Shown here in pieces: positions 17,392-26,231 of a stretch of DNA of 64,000 bases (positions are counted from its first letter, which is position 1; each line of letters begins with the position of its first letter). The stretch comes from a virus, in the IMG/VR virus record IMGVR_UViG_3300044640_002221, positions 62,001 to 126,000 of that record; one strand, written 5' to 3'. The notes beneath the pieces were generated by a model. That model made no database searches, had not been told where the DNA came from, and saw only the letters and a program-made list of their open reading frames with translations. Made by a program: the position numbers and the translations under genes.

Positions 17392-17533
17392 AGTCTTTTC
17401 TTCGGATGGTTCACTGACCACTAAAGAACGATACGCTTTATGTACACTTCGCCGAGTGTTGGTTAGCCTTTGCCCCAGCTAGAGGGTTCTCTGATTTAAG
17501 TTATTCGCTATGACAGCACTGTAATTATAACAC

Positions 17534-18157
17534 CTAAACTTCGATTGTGGTTGTGGAGTTACTAACTGAGATAATGTCATCTACATTATTCATAAAAGCC
17601 TCTACGTCATCATGAAGTTTATTGATTAAAGTAACCAAGTTGAGCGGATCTATAGCAGTAGCTTGATTACGTTCTAAAAAAGGTGTAGCAACGGCTTTAT
17701 AGTCTGACTCTGCTATATCAGTCTTTCCTTGAAAGGTAGACTTGATTAAGTCATCTAACCTATCAGAAACTCTGTTATTTAGGGAAGTCACGGTAGATTC
17801 TACTTTCTTCAGCTGCTGCTGCATTACTTTACCAAGCTGTAGTCGGTACAGGATAGACTGTTTAGTCTCAATAGCAGCGGCTACAGTGTACTCCTTACCA
17901 GCAATAGTAACTTTGGTTGCGCCGTTACTGTTAACTATTGCTTGCTTGATTTTCTCACGATAGTCAATAAGGTCGTTAATAGCCTGGTAACTGCTCTTAA
18001 TAGCTTTTTCTAACTCTTCTTGGCTTCGGTAGCCTACTGGCAGCTGACCTGGCTTTTCCATTAAGAAGACAAAAGTAGACTCAGAAGTGAGTTTTGTGAT
18101 GCGATCGCCTAAAGTTTTGAGTTCTTTGAGGGCGCGAGTGATTGTTAAGGTTGTCAT
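17534..18157 (-). CDS. Hypothetical protein, helical
   Basis: The 207-aa protein is mainly helical. It contains FLMEKPGQLPVGYRSQEELEKAI and AGKEYTVAAAIETKQSI near residues 30-110, and a C-terminal Asp-rich helix (LHDDVEAFMNNVDDII). It reads like a conserved phage protein, but I cannot name the family. It is the last gene of the VWA-rII operon region. Confidence 0.6.
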   Translation of the reverse strand: MTTLTITRALKELKTLGDRITKLTSESTFVFLMEKPGQLPVGYRSQEELEKAIKSSYQAINDLIDYREKIKQAIVNSNGATKVTIAGKEYTVAAAIETKQSILYRLQLGKVMQQQLKKVESTVTSLNNRVSDRLDDLIKSTFQGKTDIAESDYKAVATPFLERNQATAIDPLNLVTLINKLHDDVEAFMNNVDDIISVSNSTTTIEV

Positions 18158-18192
18158 AAAGAAGATTGATTGTTGAATGTGAATATTGTAAC

Positions 18193-18828
18193 TTAATCTG
18201 GAAGACTTGGTAGCTGTACTAGAGAAGTATCTACCTCGGTTAGCATTGCCTCTTGTGAATGTAGAATCCCCGTGTCTTTAGACCTGGGAGTGTCAAGCTG
18301 TATTTTCTTAAGTGTCTTCACTTTACTAACAACTGTTTCACTGATATTCTGCCATAAAACATTAATAGGAGTCTGAAGAATCTCTATAATAGTAAGTGGG
18401 GCTGGTGGAATAACAACAGCTTTTGATGACTGTTCCTCTACGTCTGCTGATCTTAAAGCTTTTACATTAGATTTTGCGTTAGTCACCATCGTAGTAGATT
18501 CTAGGCTGCCAAAATCAAGTTCTAACTGGATAAACTCTTTATTGAGCTTACTTTCTTCTACTATCTCTGGATTAACTTTATTCTCTACAAAGTGTGTAGC
18601 TATGTTAGATAAAAGTAATGGAAAGTAGACAGCTCCAATACAAACTGTGATCAGACTTAAAGTTATTAGCTGTAGTGCTTTCAAACTTAGCAAGATAGCT
18701 TCTTTGAGTTGTTTTAAGGATTCTTCTGTCCACAAATCATTCTTGGCGTAATGAATAACTTGCTGAGTGTACAAGTCTAAACGCTCTTCTAAAGTTGTTA
18801 AAAGTTCTTTTTGACTGGGTAAATACAT
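18193..18828 (-). CDS. Single-pass membrane protein
   Basis: The 211-aa protein has one clear membrane helix near residues 53-75 (LITLSLITVCIGAVYFPLLL). An acidic N-terminal part precedes it and a longer polar C-terminal part follows, with APLTIIEILQTPINVLW. A holin role is possible because it lies within 2 kb of the lysozyme, but it is long for a holin and has only one segment. Confidence 0.55.
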   Translation of the reverse strand: MYLPSQKELLTTLEERLDLYTQQVIHYAKNDLWTEESLKQLKEAILLSLKALQLITLSLITVCIGAVYFPLLLSNIATHFVENKVNPEIVEESKLNKEFIQLELDFGSLESTTMVTNAKSNVKALRSADVEEQSSKAVVIPPAPLTIIEILQTPINVLWQNISETVVSKVKTLKKIQLDTPRSKDTGILHSQEAMLTEVDTSLVQLPSLPD

Positions 18829-18880
18829 AATTCTTTTCCTTTCTGTTAATTAAATAGTTTGGGGAGTCATAAGACCCCCC

Positions 18881-18915
18881 CTCTTTCTCTTTTCTTTTCT
18901 TTTCGTTTCTCTTAC
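18881..18915 (-). promoter_or_regulatory. Purine-rich box variant
   Basis: This variant serves the 18193-18828 gene. A G-run hairpin (GGGGTCTTATGACTCCCC) lies between the box and the ATG, which is unusual. Confidence 0.35.
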
Positions 18916-18925
18916 TTTGAGCTTA

Positions 18926-19186
18926 CTAAAACGGCTCTTGATAGCTTGGATCTAGCTTACTAAACCAATGTTTTATCCTTAAAGTTAGATAAGCCTTTAG
19001 AAGTCTTAACTGCTCTAATAAAGATGGGCTTAATTCTACACAATCAGTTTCTTCTACTATGCTGTAGTCTGTAAATACTAGAAATGTAGCACCATAACTG
19101 TTACCAGAACAGTCACCATACAACTCTAGCTCCGAAACCTTGTCTTTCAGCTTCTTGATTCCTTGATTTTTGATTAGATAGTACAT
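18926..19186 (-). CDS. Hypothetical protein
   Basis: The 86-aa protein contains ELYGDCSGNSYGATFLVFTDY in its middle and an amphipathic C-terminal helix. It precedes a purine-rich box. No family recognised. Confidence 0.55.
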   Translation of the reverse strand: MYYLIKNQGIKKLKDKVSELELYGDCSGNSYGATFLVFTDYSIVEETDCVELSPSLLEQLRLLKAYLTLRIKHWFSKLDPSYQEPF

Positions 19187-19203
19187 ACTACTCTTCTCCT
19201 TCC

Positions 19204-19230
19204 TGCTTTCTCTTTTCTTTTTTTTCTTAC
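19204..19230 (-). promoter_or_regulatory. Purine-rich box
   Basis: TGTAAGAAAAAAAAGAAAAGAG in coding sense lies 18 nt before the ATG at 19186 and touches the stop of the 19227 gene. Confidence 0.5.
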
Positions 19231-19505
19231 ATAGCCAGCTCTGTTATGATTGGGTCTACTTCTATACCCAGTTCCTTTCTCAACAAAGTTAAGTTAGGTT
19301 TTGTGTCCTCAAAGCAAGTATTTCTTGATGTGCTGTATCTTTCTAAGATATTAGTAGTTCTGTTATAGATACCTTCTGGATATAGTGTTTCTGCATCCAG
19401 CCCTGCTTGAAGATAGAAATATGCTCCTGCGTAAGTATCCTCCTCCTGAGACCATAGAACTCCGTAACGCCAGGATAAGGCTACATAGTTATTTATCTTC
19501 TTCAT
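19227..19505 (-). CDS. Hypothetical protein
   Basis: The 92-aa protein is rich in aromatics in its first half (SWRYGVLWSQEEDTYAGAYFY) and overlaps the coiled-coil gene upstream by 17 nt. No family recognised. Confidence 0.55.
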   Translation of the reverse strand: MKKINNYVALSWRYGVLWSQEEDTYAGAYFYLQAGLDAETLYPEGIYNRTTNILERYSTSRNTCFEDTKPNLTLLRKELGIEVDPIITELAM

Positions 19506-19959
19506 TCAATACTCCTGTTAAACTAAAAGACTTCTCAGCTTTATCTAATGAGTTTCTTTCTATTCGCATCCAGTCACGCATCCAGCCGTCTACTTGACCG
19601 CGAACTGCATCCTCAAGAGGCTCACGAATCTTCATGGTTAACTGTCTGCCATACTCTGCTACTAGAGTGTCCACTAACTTCCTAAGATTTCTATCACCAA
19701 AGCGATCGGCTATCTCATGAATCTGCTCTTTAGTTATGCTGGCGGCTATTGCTCTGATTATTCTGTCTTCTTCTTCTAAGAGATCCTCAAGATGCTTTAT
19801 TTTTTGTTGATGCTCTTCTAACTGCTTCTCATATCTATTTAGAGAACACATTAAGTCTACTGTCTGCTCAAGTCTTGAAGAAAGACTATTTACTTTCTCT
19901 GTTAGTTTAAGAAGCTCTCTGACTCCCAAAAGACTTCTAGCAAGGTTTGTAATGTTCAT
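19489..19959 (-). CDS. Coiled-coil protein
   Basis: Of 156 residues, 15-85 form a long coiled coil (LTEKVNSLSSRLEQTVDLM..EKQLEEHQQKIKHLEDLLEEE). A helical tail with paired Arg/Lys follows. It lies 32 bp downstream of the VWA gene in the same operon and may be its partner; inferred from position. Confidence 0.6.
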   Translation of the reverse strand: MNITNLARSLLGVRELLKLTEKVNSLSSRLEQTVDLMCSLNRYEKQLEEHQQKIKHLEDLLEEEDRIIRAIAASITKEQIHEIADRFGDRNLRKLVDTLVAEYGRQLTMKIREPLEDAVRGQVDGWMRDWMRIERNSLDKAEKSFSLTGVLNEEDK

Positions 19960-19991
19960 AATTGTTTAGGGTAGCTTAACTCCCCATTTCA

Positions 19992-22238
19992 TTAAATCTT
20001 GACTGTTGTTTCACCTAGTACAAAAGAAACCTTTGCTTGAACTCCATCAAACTGACCTTGTAGAGTACAGTTATCGCGGCTGTCAAACTCCGGGAACCAT
20101 TGTTTACCAAGGATAACTGAGAACTTACTGCGCTGTACTTGCGATCGCAGTTCACGCTGACGTTTCTTAACTACTTCTATCTGGCACTCCAGCCAGCCTT
20201 TAATAACTTCATCCTTACAGTTCTCTATGCAAGTTTTGAAGTAGATTAAAGTATGTACCATTGCTGTAAGAGGAGTTCCAGCTTTAAGAGTGTGAGTTTC
20301 TTCCAGAGCCTCAACAGCTTTCTCAACTTTGGGTAAAGAACTCCAGCCTGCTACTTTTAGCTCAAAGGTCTTCACTTGGTATTGATCTGTTACATCTTCC
20401 TTAACTGTTGGTGGTGCAAATCCATTCTTAGTTATACCTTTAGACTGCAGGAACGCTGTCTGCTCTTTTGTGTAACCTTCAAAGGAAACTTGTTCTGGTG
20501 TTACTTCAGCCAGAAGATATTTATAAACCTTTAGCTTGGCTCCCAGAACTTCATCCTCTACTGCTAAGTTAGCTAGAGTTTGACCTGCACCAAGTTGTCT
20601 TGCTGATTCGGCGATCGCTTGATTGATGAGAGGTAGTTTATATAGTTCTGCTACTCCTTCTCTCCTGGAGCGCGTTGTTATATAAGTACCCCAATTCTCT
20701 AGCTCTTGGTTAAAGGGTTCTTGGTTGAAGATGTCAGAGATAGCTTCATCTGATAATGCTAATGGCAGTCTTGAAGTCCACAGATGACCATCTTTAATGA
20801 TTGTGTAGTTTCTCCAGGTATAGGTGCTTATAGCGGCTGTAAGCCCTACTTCATCTGCATCTGGCAGATAAACAATGCCCGGTATCCTAACCAAAGCTGA
20901 CAGACTCAACTTTGAGCTATTCCAAGTCAAGCCCGCAATATCAGAACTTGCTCCTTGGATGGGCTGGAACTCTGGATATCCTTCTGCCGTTACTGTCTTT
21001 CTACCTGTACGCTTGTACTTAAAGTCAGGATGAGAAGGTAAGAAAGAAGCATTATGTTCTAGCAGCTTATCTAACAAGTCCAAAACACAAAAAACATTTT
21101 TATCTGGCTGGGGATTTGCTTGGTAGCCAAATGGATATCTGTTACGAACAGGGTTAGGATAGCCAATTGAGTTAAGCGGAGGTATTGGTTTGAAAATGTT
21201 AGCTACTTGATTCTCAAACTCTCCATGCTCTTGTGCAGTAAAAGCTCTATTAAGTCCCTCGAATAGAAACTTATTACCAATTGCAGATGAAAGAGCGATC
21301 GCGTCAGCAGTCTTCATTCTTTGGTTGAGAACTACAGCCCCTGCTAAAGCACCATCAATTAATGAATGATAATCTGGGTCATTAAACTTCAAGTCATTGA
21401 TAACTACTTTCTTAGAGTCACCAGCTACATCATTACTAATGAAGTAAACAGAGAAAGTGTCCCCTACGCTAGGCGGAGAGACTAATACTTCCCCAAAGGC
21501 TTGCTCATAACTACAGATGCCACTGTGAAGAGTAAAGACGTTTAAAATCTCACCCATACCATCAAGCTCAACATTAACTTTCTTTACAGTAGGCATCCCT
21601 TCTATAAAGTCAGTCATTGCACGCCCATAGTCTTGTTGGTCTGAACAGTGGCGTAACTCCCCACCAACTTCAGCAGCCATTTGTGCTAATAATTCTTTGT
21701 TGTAGTAGTCACCATAACCAATAAACTGCGCGGAAGTGAGTCTAGACTCCAACTTTGATAAAGCAGAGCTGATGCTCTCTACTTCCTTTTTATAGTTATT
21801 TACTACTGGATAGCCGTCTGTGAACAACCACAGCGCAAAGTTTGTACTAATCCATGACAACTCCTCAATAACATTTAAAGAGTCTTGTAGAATCTCAGAG
21901 AAGCAAGTGAGAGACAAGGATTGTTTGTACTTGTTTAGCTCCTGATCCAGCTTGTTGTGGTCTTCTTCTGTCGTCAGCTTCAAGCCTTTAAAGACAAAGC
22001 GGTACATTCCTTCCGAGCTAAAGTATCCAAAAGATAAAGTGTCTTGTGTGTTTAACTCTCTATGGCTTGTCTTGAGGTCGTCAATTAGTCTTGGCAGTTC
22101 TCTACTCATAGAACCGCTGCGGTCTACTAACCAAATGTGGTTTACTGCCGCTCTGACCTTGCTTTCTACCCGAGACTTAACAGTAACGAACTGTTCGTTC
22201 AAGTAGAGGTCTCCAAACTTGATATGTCTGTTAGTCAT
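19992..22238 (-). CDS. Von Willebrand factor A (VWA) domain protein
   Basis: The 748-aa protein has a VWA domain at residues about 30-210 with a complete MIDAS start, WLVDRSGSMS (Asp39, Ser41, Ser43), and FALWLFTDGYP with the later Asp. The remaining 540 residues have no named domain. VWA proteins bind metal and partner proteins, often in AAA+ or phage-encoded complexes. No MoxR-type ATPase is adjacent, but the rIIA-like GHKL ATPase is about 4 kb upstream in the same run. The palindrome CGAACTGTTCG lies within codons 14-18. Confidence 0.85.
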   Translation of the reverse strand: MTNRHIKFGDLYLNEQFVTVKSRVESKVRAAVNHIWLVDRSGSMSRELPRLIDDLKTSHRELNTQDTLSFGYFSSEGMYRFVFKGLKLTTEEDHNKLDQELNKYKQSLSLTCFSEILQDSLNVIEELSWISTNFALWLFTDGYPVVNNYKKEVESISSALSKLESRLTSAQFIGYGDYYNKELLAQMAAEVGGELRHCSDQQDYGRAMTDFIEGMPTVKKVNVELDGMGEILNVFTLHSGICSYEQAFGEVLVSPPSVGDTFSVYFISNDVAGDSKKVVINDLKFNDPDYHSLIDGALAGAVVLNQRMKTADAIALSSAIGNKFLFEGLNRAFTAQEHGEFENQVANIFKPIPPLNSIGYPNPVRNRYPFGYQANPQPDKNVFCVLDLLDKLLEHNASFLPSHPDFKYKRTGRKTVTAEGYPEFQPIQGASSDIAGLTWNSSKLSLSALVRIPGIVYLPDADEVGLTAAISTYTWRNYTIIKDGHLWTSRLPLALSDEAISDIFNQEPFNQELENWGTYITTRSRREGVAELYKLPLINQAIAESARQLGAGQTLANLAVEDEVLGAKLKVYKYLLAEVTPEQVSFEGYTKEQTAFLQSKGITKNGFAPPTVKEDVTDQYQVKTFELKVAGWSSLPKVEKAVEALEETHTLKAGTPLTAMVHTLIYFKTCIENCKDEVIKGWLECQIEVVKKRQRELRSQVQRSKFSVILGKQWFPEFDSRDNCTLQGQFDGVQAKVSFVLGETTVKI
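22185..22201. repeat. CGAACWGTTCG palindrome, copy 3
   Basis: TAACGAACTGTTCGTTC lies inside the first 20 codons of the VWA gene, encoding NEQFVT. Confidence 0.7.
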
Positions 22239-22398
22239 GTTTATTGCTTTCTACTAGTAAATCAAACTTCATCTTTAGGTTGTCATACTGCTCTCTCCAG
22301 TAACAAACGTCGCATAGAGAAAGACTTTCACCTAAAGGTCTGCCACAATGTCCAGGGTTTATAGCATAGCTGCCACATACTCTACATTTAGTTCTCAT
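22231..22398 (-). CDS. Small zinc-ribbon protein
   Basis: The 55-aa ORF overlaps both neighbours (8 nt into the VWA gene, 11 nt with the upstream gene). It has CRVCG at residues 5-9, a middle HC at 17-18, and CDVC at 29-32. The paired CxxC motifs fit a zinc ribbon. The overlaps and the adjacent purine-rich box support it being real. It could be a small transcription regulator or a structural zinc protein. Confidence 0.75.
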   Translation of the reverse strand: MRTKCRVCGSYAINPGHCGRPLGESLSLCDVCYWREQYDNLKMKFDLLVESNKHD

Positions 22399-22810
22399 TC
22401 TCTTTTCTTTTTTCTTCCAGTTTTCCTAGCACAAGGCTAACAAAGCCTTGTATTTTATCTACAAACATTGGTATTGCTATATGTAGCTCTTCAGAAGAGG
22501 GTACTCCACTATCAGGTAAGTGTAGGTGCTTTGGCATTACTTCTGTCCATATAGCCGGAGAGTATTCGGTTTCCTCAATATCTTCTGAGTTAGTTACCCA
22601 AAGCCAACCTGCAGTTTCACCCAAGTCTGTTAAAACAACACCTTCGTTTTTTAGCTTGCTTATTGGGTTTACATAAACATCTATCACTGTGCCATCTGGT
22701 AACGTAAATGGAGTTGAAACTTTTATTTTGCATTTTGGTACAGGTTTATTAAGCCACTCGCAGCTATAACCCTGACCAAGCTGAAGCTGTAATTGATTAG
22801 GTGTGAGCAT
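22388..22810 (-). CDS. Hypothetical protein
   Basis: The 140-aa protein has a beta-rich first half (CKIKVSTPFTLPDGTVIDVYVNPIS) and VVLTDLGETAGWLW. It ends in a Lys/Glu-rich tail encoded over the purine-rich box at 22393-22419. No family recognised, though the GVVLTDLGET segment resembles DUF1828-type phage/defence accessory proteins. Confidence 0.55.
   Translation of the reverse strand: MLTPNQLQLQLGQGYSCEWLNKPVPKCKIKVSTPFTLPDGTVIDVYVNPISKLKNEGVVLTDLGETAGWLWVTNSEDIEETEYSPAIWTEVMPKHLHLPDSGVPSSEELHIAIPMFVDKIQGFVSLVLGKLEEKRKENEN
22393..22419 (-). promoter_or_regulatory. Purine-rich box
   Basis: GGAAGAAAAAAGAAAAGAGAATGAG overlaps the ATG of the zinc-ribbon gene and the 3' end of the gene before it. 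Confidence 0.4.
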
Positions 22811-22829
22811 GAGATAAAAAAGATAAAAA

Positions 22830-22876
22830 GAAAATAAAAAAATAAAAGAGGAAGATTTTTTCTGCTTCCTCTTTTT
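22830..22876 (-). terminator. Rho-independent terminator
   Basis: The stem AAAGAGGAAG/CTTCCTCTTT with a 9-nt loop is followed by TATTTTTTTATTTTC on the minus strand, directly after the 22890-23813 gene. Confidence 0.75.
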
Positions 22877-22889
22877 ATCTTGTTGTAGC

Positions 22890-23813
22890 TTACACTAGGT
22901 CTAAGTCTTTGCTGAAAGCCTTAGTTGTGCGATCGTGTAGCTTAATCAAGTCTTTGAAACAGTCATCAACCTTCTTTTCACCTACGACTCCTATTAGCTT
23001 ACAAACCGCAACGTCTTCAGCTTCTTCCTCATCATGGGAGTAAATATCCCAATCTGAATATCTCCAAGGCTTAGGAGTGAGTCGAGCTCTAAAGGTTTCT
23101 TGGCTTCTACATAGCAGGGAGTATTTAGGGTCAGCATAGAGATTAGTCATCAGCACTTTAGTTTTTGGGCTTGATGGCGACCACTCTTTTGAAGTCTCAA
23201 TATACCGAAGACCTCCAGCAGTTCTATAGACTCTGAAGTCTCCGCCATTTTCAGCCTGCCATGCTCTAAGAGCTCCTAGAGCTTGTTTTTCACTAACTAC
23301 AGCTTCAGAATAGCCATCAGCTTTTCCCGCTATGTCCACATCAACTATCAACATTCTTTCAGCGTTAAGCACTGTAGCTTGATAGCTGTTAACTGTAGTA
23401 ATGCCCTGAAAGACCTCTTTGTAGTAATACTCATCTTCTACCTCCTCTGTAAGAACAGAGTAGCCTGCGTTATACCAGTCACGCTCTAGAAAGCTGTCAT
23501 TGTAGTTTAAGAACTCAGCTTTTGGAAATCTGTAAGGAATGACTTTCCACAGTTCTTGCTTCTCTCTAGCTGATAAACACTTATTCCATATTTCGAGGTA
23601 AGGTTTAGCCTCCGCAAAGTCATCAGTCCGGCTTAGTACCAACTCATGAATATAGGTGTTAACTTCAGCTTGTGCATCATTAAATCTTCTTCTTCTACTA
23701 GCCCAATACTTTAACTTTTTAAGCAGAGTAGGATACTTTTGTTTAAACTGTTGAAAGTTGCGTGGATGGCCTACCATCTCACTTCTGTGACTTTTATAAG
23801 CCATTTGTCTCAC
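22890..23813 (-). CDS. Hypothetical protein, possible primase-polymerase-like fold
   Basis: The 307-aa protein has a hydrophobic strand with acidic pair MLIVDVDI near 155-162, RVYRTAGGLRYIETS near 200-214, and CRSQETFRARLTPKPWRYSD near 240-260. The D-x-D pair, the small strand motif and the Arg-rich strand are reminiscent of archaeo-eukaryotic primase palm domains, but no zinc knuckle or clear SxH is present. I treat this as a hypothesis only. It is followed by a terminator. Confidence 0.6.
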   Translation of the reverse strand: MRQMAYKSHRSEMVGHPRNFQQFKQKYPTLLKKLKYWASRRRRFNDAQAEVNTYIHELVLSRTDDFAEAKPYLEIWNKCLSAREKQELWKVIPYRFPKAEFLNYNDSFLERDWYNAGYSVLTEEVEDEYYYKEVFQGITTVNSYQATVLNAERMLIVDVDIAGKADGYSEAVVSEKQALGALRAWQAENGGDFRVYRTAGGLRYIETSKEWSPSSPKTKVLMTNLYADPKYSLLCRSQETFRARLTPKPWRYSDWDIYSHDEEEAEDVAVCKLIGVVGEKKVDDCFKDLIKLHDRTTKAFSKDLDLV

Positions 23814-24105
23814 TACTCCTATTCTGTGCGGTTATGGAAGAGACTCTACAACAGTACCAATAGCTAACAGGAGTATTGCTTCTTCTATTAGTTCTTGTTA
23901 CTTCTATTAAGAATCTCTGTTGTGAAGACCTCTCAGGCTTGAACTTCCGATAGTTAGCTATATAAGGACTATACAAACTATAGAGCAGTTGTAAAGGGTC
24001 TTCACCAGCATTTACAACTGCTCTGACAATACCTATTCTTTCTACAGAGTGTTTTTTACTCCTCCAGCTCACCTGCTGATTTATCTGTACCATTGTTTCC
24101 TTCAA
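23794..24105 (-). CDS. Hypothetical basic protein
   Basis: The 103-aa protein is rich in Arg and Ser (RSKKHSVERIGIV, TRTNRRSNTPVSYWYCCRV). It overlaps both neighbours (20 and 50 nt), consistent with tight operon packing. No family recognised. Confidence 0.5.
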   Translation of the reverse strand: MKETMVQINQQVSWRSKKHSVERIGIVRAVVNAGEDPLQLLYSLYSPYIANYRKFKPERSSQQRFLIEVTRTNRRSNTPVSYWYCCRVSSITAQNRSSETNGL

Positions 24106-24745
24106 TCTCTAATCGGTTAGTTTGAGCGATTGCTTTTAAACCTAAAGCTCTAACCTGGTCATCCATCCAAGCCGAAGCTTCTATCTTGCTGCGCGATATT
24201 GTGGCATCCATTGCTTCTTGGAAAGACTTCTCGACCCAAGGAGCTGTGTCAGTTAGATGCCTACTAACTGTTTCTGCCTTTTTTCTTAGCTCAGTCAGGT
24301 CTCCTTTGCCTGCTTTACCTTTAGAAGATAGTTCCTCAATAGCCTTCTTTAGCTCTTCTAAGGCTTCTAAGCCATCAGCTAGAGTATTCTTTAACTCTGA
24401 TTCAAATTCTGTTCTGGGTGGAGGAGGAGGGCAGTATCTTTCAACTTCTCCTTTTCCTGCTGGTGTTATCCACTCTAACGTACAGGGCGTACCAGTTCCA
24501 TTATTTAGGTTGGTTATTAACTCAGCAAACTGGTGATAAGAAAGTCTAAGAGAAATAACGCCTTTGTCCGGGTGAACATAGTTTCTACTTAATCTTCTAG
24601 TTAAGTGAGCTGTGTCAACTCTTACCTGTATATGCCCACCTAACTCTAATTCTTCTGCCATGAAGCAATTAGACTTATTACAGCCTTGTCTGGCTATAGA
24701 GATAATCCCAAAGGAAGGGTGTTCATATATTCTGTCGTTGCGCAT
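24056..24745 (-). CDS. Conserved phage-type hypothetical protein
   Basis: The 229-aa protein starts EHPSFGIISIARQ and has ISLRLSYHQFAELITNLNNGTGTPCTLEW near residues 63-92 (key block QFAELIT...GxPCTL). A Pro run and a long coiled coil (ESELKNTLADGLEALEELKK) follow. This N-terminal pattern is familiar from uncharacterised proteins of many siphophages and myophages. Role unknown. Confidence 0.65.
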   Translation of the reverse strand: MRNDRIYEHPSFGIISIARQGCNKSNCFMAEELELGGHIQVRVDTAHLTRRLSRNYVHPDKGVISLRLSYHQFAELITNLNNGTGTPCTLEWITPAGKGEVERYCPPPPPRTEFESELKNTLADGLEALEELKKAIEELSSKGKAGKGDLTELRKKAETVSRHLTDTAPWVEKSFQEAMDATISRSKIEASAWMDDQVRALGLKAIAQTNRLEIEGNNGTDKSAGELEE

Positions 24746-25269
24746 TATTGTTTTGCCTTTTTCTTTAACCAGTTATGAGCGTCTAACCACTCAATACTAT
24801 CTTTAGTAATCCAACACGCTCCACCACCATAAGCACCTGTTGTAGCTCTGTCAGCAGTATTGCTATAACAGAATCCAAAAGGAGGAATATTGTAGGTTTT
24901 TACCGCGTACTGAAGAAGAATATCTAATCCTACAGGCACTGTCTCGTCATAGTCAAATACTAGAACAGTAGGACTATGAGGGCTACCGTGTGAACAAACT
25001 AGGGTTTCAGAAGGATATCCGGCCTGGTGAAACAACATTATAGAAGCTTCAGAGTAGGAGAATTTAGTTAGAGTTTCTTGCTCATACAACTCAATAATCT
25101 TGCTATAAATTGCATGGGTAGAAACCTCTGTCAGTCTTTTTAGCTGAACACCAACTAAGTTTAGTTCAGACTGTAAAGCATCATACCCATTTAGAACTGA
25201 CTCAAACTCCTTGCGGTTCTCTTCACTTAGTAAGTCTAGCTGAAAGTATACCTTTGTGTAATAGTTCAT
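24745..25269 (-). CDS. Hypothetical protein
   Basis: The 174-aa protein has a helical first half and a Tyr/Gly-rich second half (TVLVFDYDETVPVGLD, TTGAYGGGACWITKDSIEWL). Its stop shares the A of the next gene's start. No family recognised. Confidence 0.55.
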   Translation of the reverse strand: MNYYTKVYFQLDLLSEENRKEFESVLNGYDALQSELNLVGVQLKRLTEVSTHAIYSKIIELYEQETLTKFSYSEASIMLFHQAGYPSETLVCSHGSPHSPTVLVFDYDETVPVGLDILLQYAVKTYNIPPFGFCYSNTADRATTGAYGGGACWITKDSIEWLDAHNWLKKKAKQ

Positions 25270-25293
25270 AAATTTCTTAATTGTTGAGTTGAT

Positions 25294-25320
25294 TGGTTAG
25301 CCCTTTTACAGACTAACCGT
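25294..25320 (-). terminator. Hairpin after rIIB
   Basis: The stem GGTTAG/CTAACC with a 12-nt loop lies just downstream of the rIIB-like stop. There is no long T-tract, so termination may be partial. Confidence 0.4.
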
Positions 25321-25328
25321 TTAATTTA

Positions 25329-26231
25329 CTAACAGCCGCCGCGTACAGGTACTCTTACAGGCTGGCTCTCACTCATCTTATTACTTCCGGGTAACAGAGT
25401 GGTCAAATAAGCTCTTAATGATTCACCGCTATAAGGACGACGCACTACTAGACGCTCTCCAAGATTGTTTGTCTCAACATTAATGAAACAAACCTTCTCG
25501 GGTGCAGATGAACGCTCCTGCAGTTGAGATAGATATCTAAATTGAGATACTGCTAAATTAGCCGAGCGGGCGTATCTTGCTGTTTGTTCTAAGCTAACAA
25601 CATGACAAGGTTGAACTTGGATATCATAAATACCTCCTTGGTCAGGGCAAGCGCCATTAATCCAGTCAAAGTCCCCACAAGGTAAGAAACTATCACCACT
25701 AGATTGAACAAGCTTCCCAGGCTCAAAGTTACCACTCCAGTCGGTATCACGAGAAGGTCTAAAAGCTAAAGGGTTAGCTCTATCGAATGTTTCCTCTAAA
25801 GTAGAAGGCAACCAACTAGCACGGGTGTACAATACTAAGTCACCATCCCAGGTTAGGGGTATGGTTTGACTACCAGCTCTTTCAGCTAAACCAACTCTCA
25901 CGCTCTCATCTGGATGGCTTTTTAGTTTGTTCCAGAAGTTTACAAGAGGTTGATAAGGAATGCCATCATCTTGAAGCTTTCTGACTCTTGTACCGATACT
26001 GGTAGGGATAACTTCATCGTTGTAGAAATACTCTCCTGATTGATAGCGGAATGCTCCTCCTGTTGTTTCTTGGAGGTAGTTGTCTGTAGAAATCCAAGAC
26101 TCGCTAAATTCTTGATTACTTAACAACTTTGATTTAATCAAGTCAAAGTAAGAATTGCCTAAGTTGGAAATCAAGCGTGTTTGACCATTTGAGAAAACAG
26201 TAATTAAGTTATCGCTAATTAGGTACTTCAT
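25329..26231 (-). CDS. rIIB: RIIB-like protein
   Basis: The 300-aa protein carries the RIIB core near residues 75-135: IPTSIGTRVRKLQDDGIPYQPLVNFWNKL, then SVRVGLAERAGSQTIPLTWDGDLVLYTR. The FW-x-x-L and lPiT-x-DG-x-L-x-Y patterns are typical of T4 RIIB homologues. It overlaps the rIIA-like gene by 4 nt (ATGA), the same order as in T4-like phages. RIIA/RIIB are membrane-associated proteins that influence lysis timing and exclusion by prophages; a matching role here is inferred. Confidence 0.75.
   Translation of the reverse strand: MKYLISDNLITVFSNGQTRLISNLGNSYFDLIKSKLLSNQEFSESWISTDNYLQETTGGAFRYQSGEYFYNDEVIPTSIGTRVRKLQDDGIPYQPLVNFWNKLKSHPDESVRVGLAERAGSQTIPLTWDGDLVLYTRASWLPSTLEETFDRANPLAFRPSRDTDWSGNFEPGKLVQSSGDSFLPCGDFDWINGACPDQGGIYDIQVQPCHVVSLEQTARYARSANLAVSQFRYLSQLQERSSAPEKVCFINVETNNLGERLVVRRPYSGESLRAYLTTLLPGSNKMSESQPVRVPVRGGC

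Larger units (their letters stand above)
17191..17520 (-). ncRNA. Candidate minus-strand non-coding RNA
   Basis: The region 17106-17533 has no credible ORF. On the minus strand a TATAAT-like -10 (GTGTTATAATTAC, near 17527) is followed by about 300 nt ending in a perfect terminator-like hairpin at 17229-17191. Inside are tandem units like TCAAAGCTCAACC (17391-17321, three close copies). This suggests a discrete structured RNA between the lysozyme and the 17534 gene. No Rfam family is recognised by eye. Confidence 0.45.
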
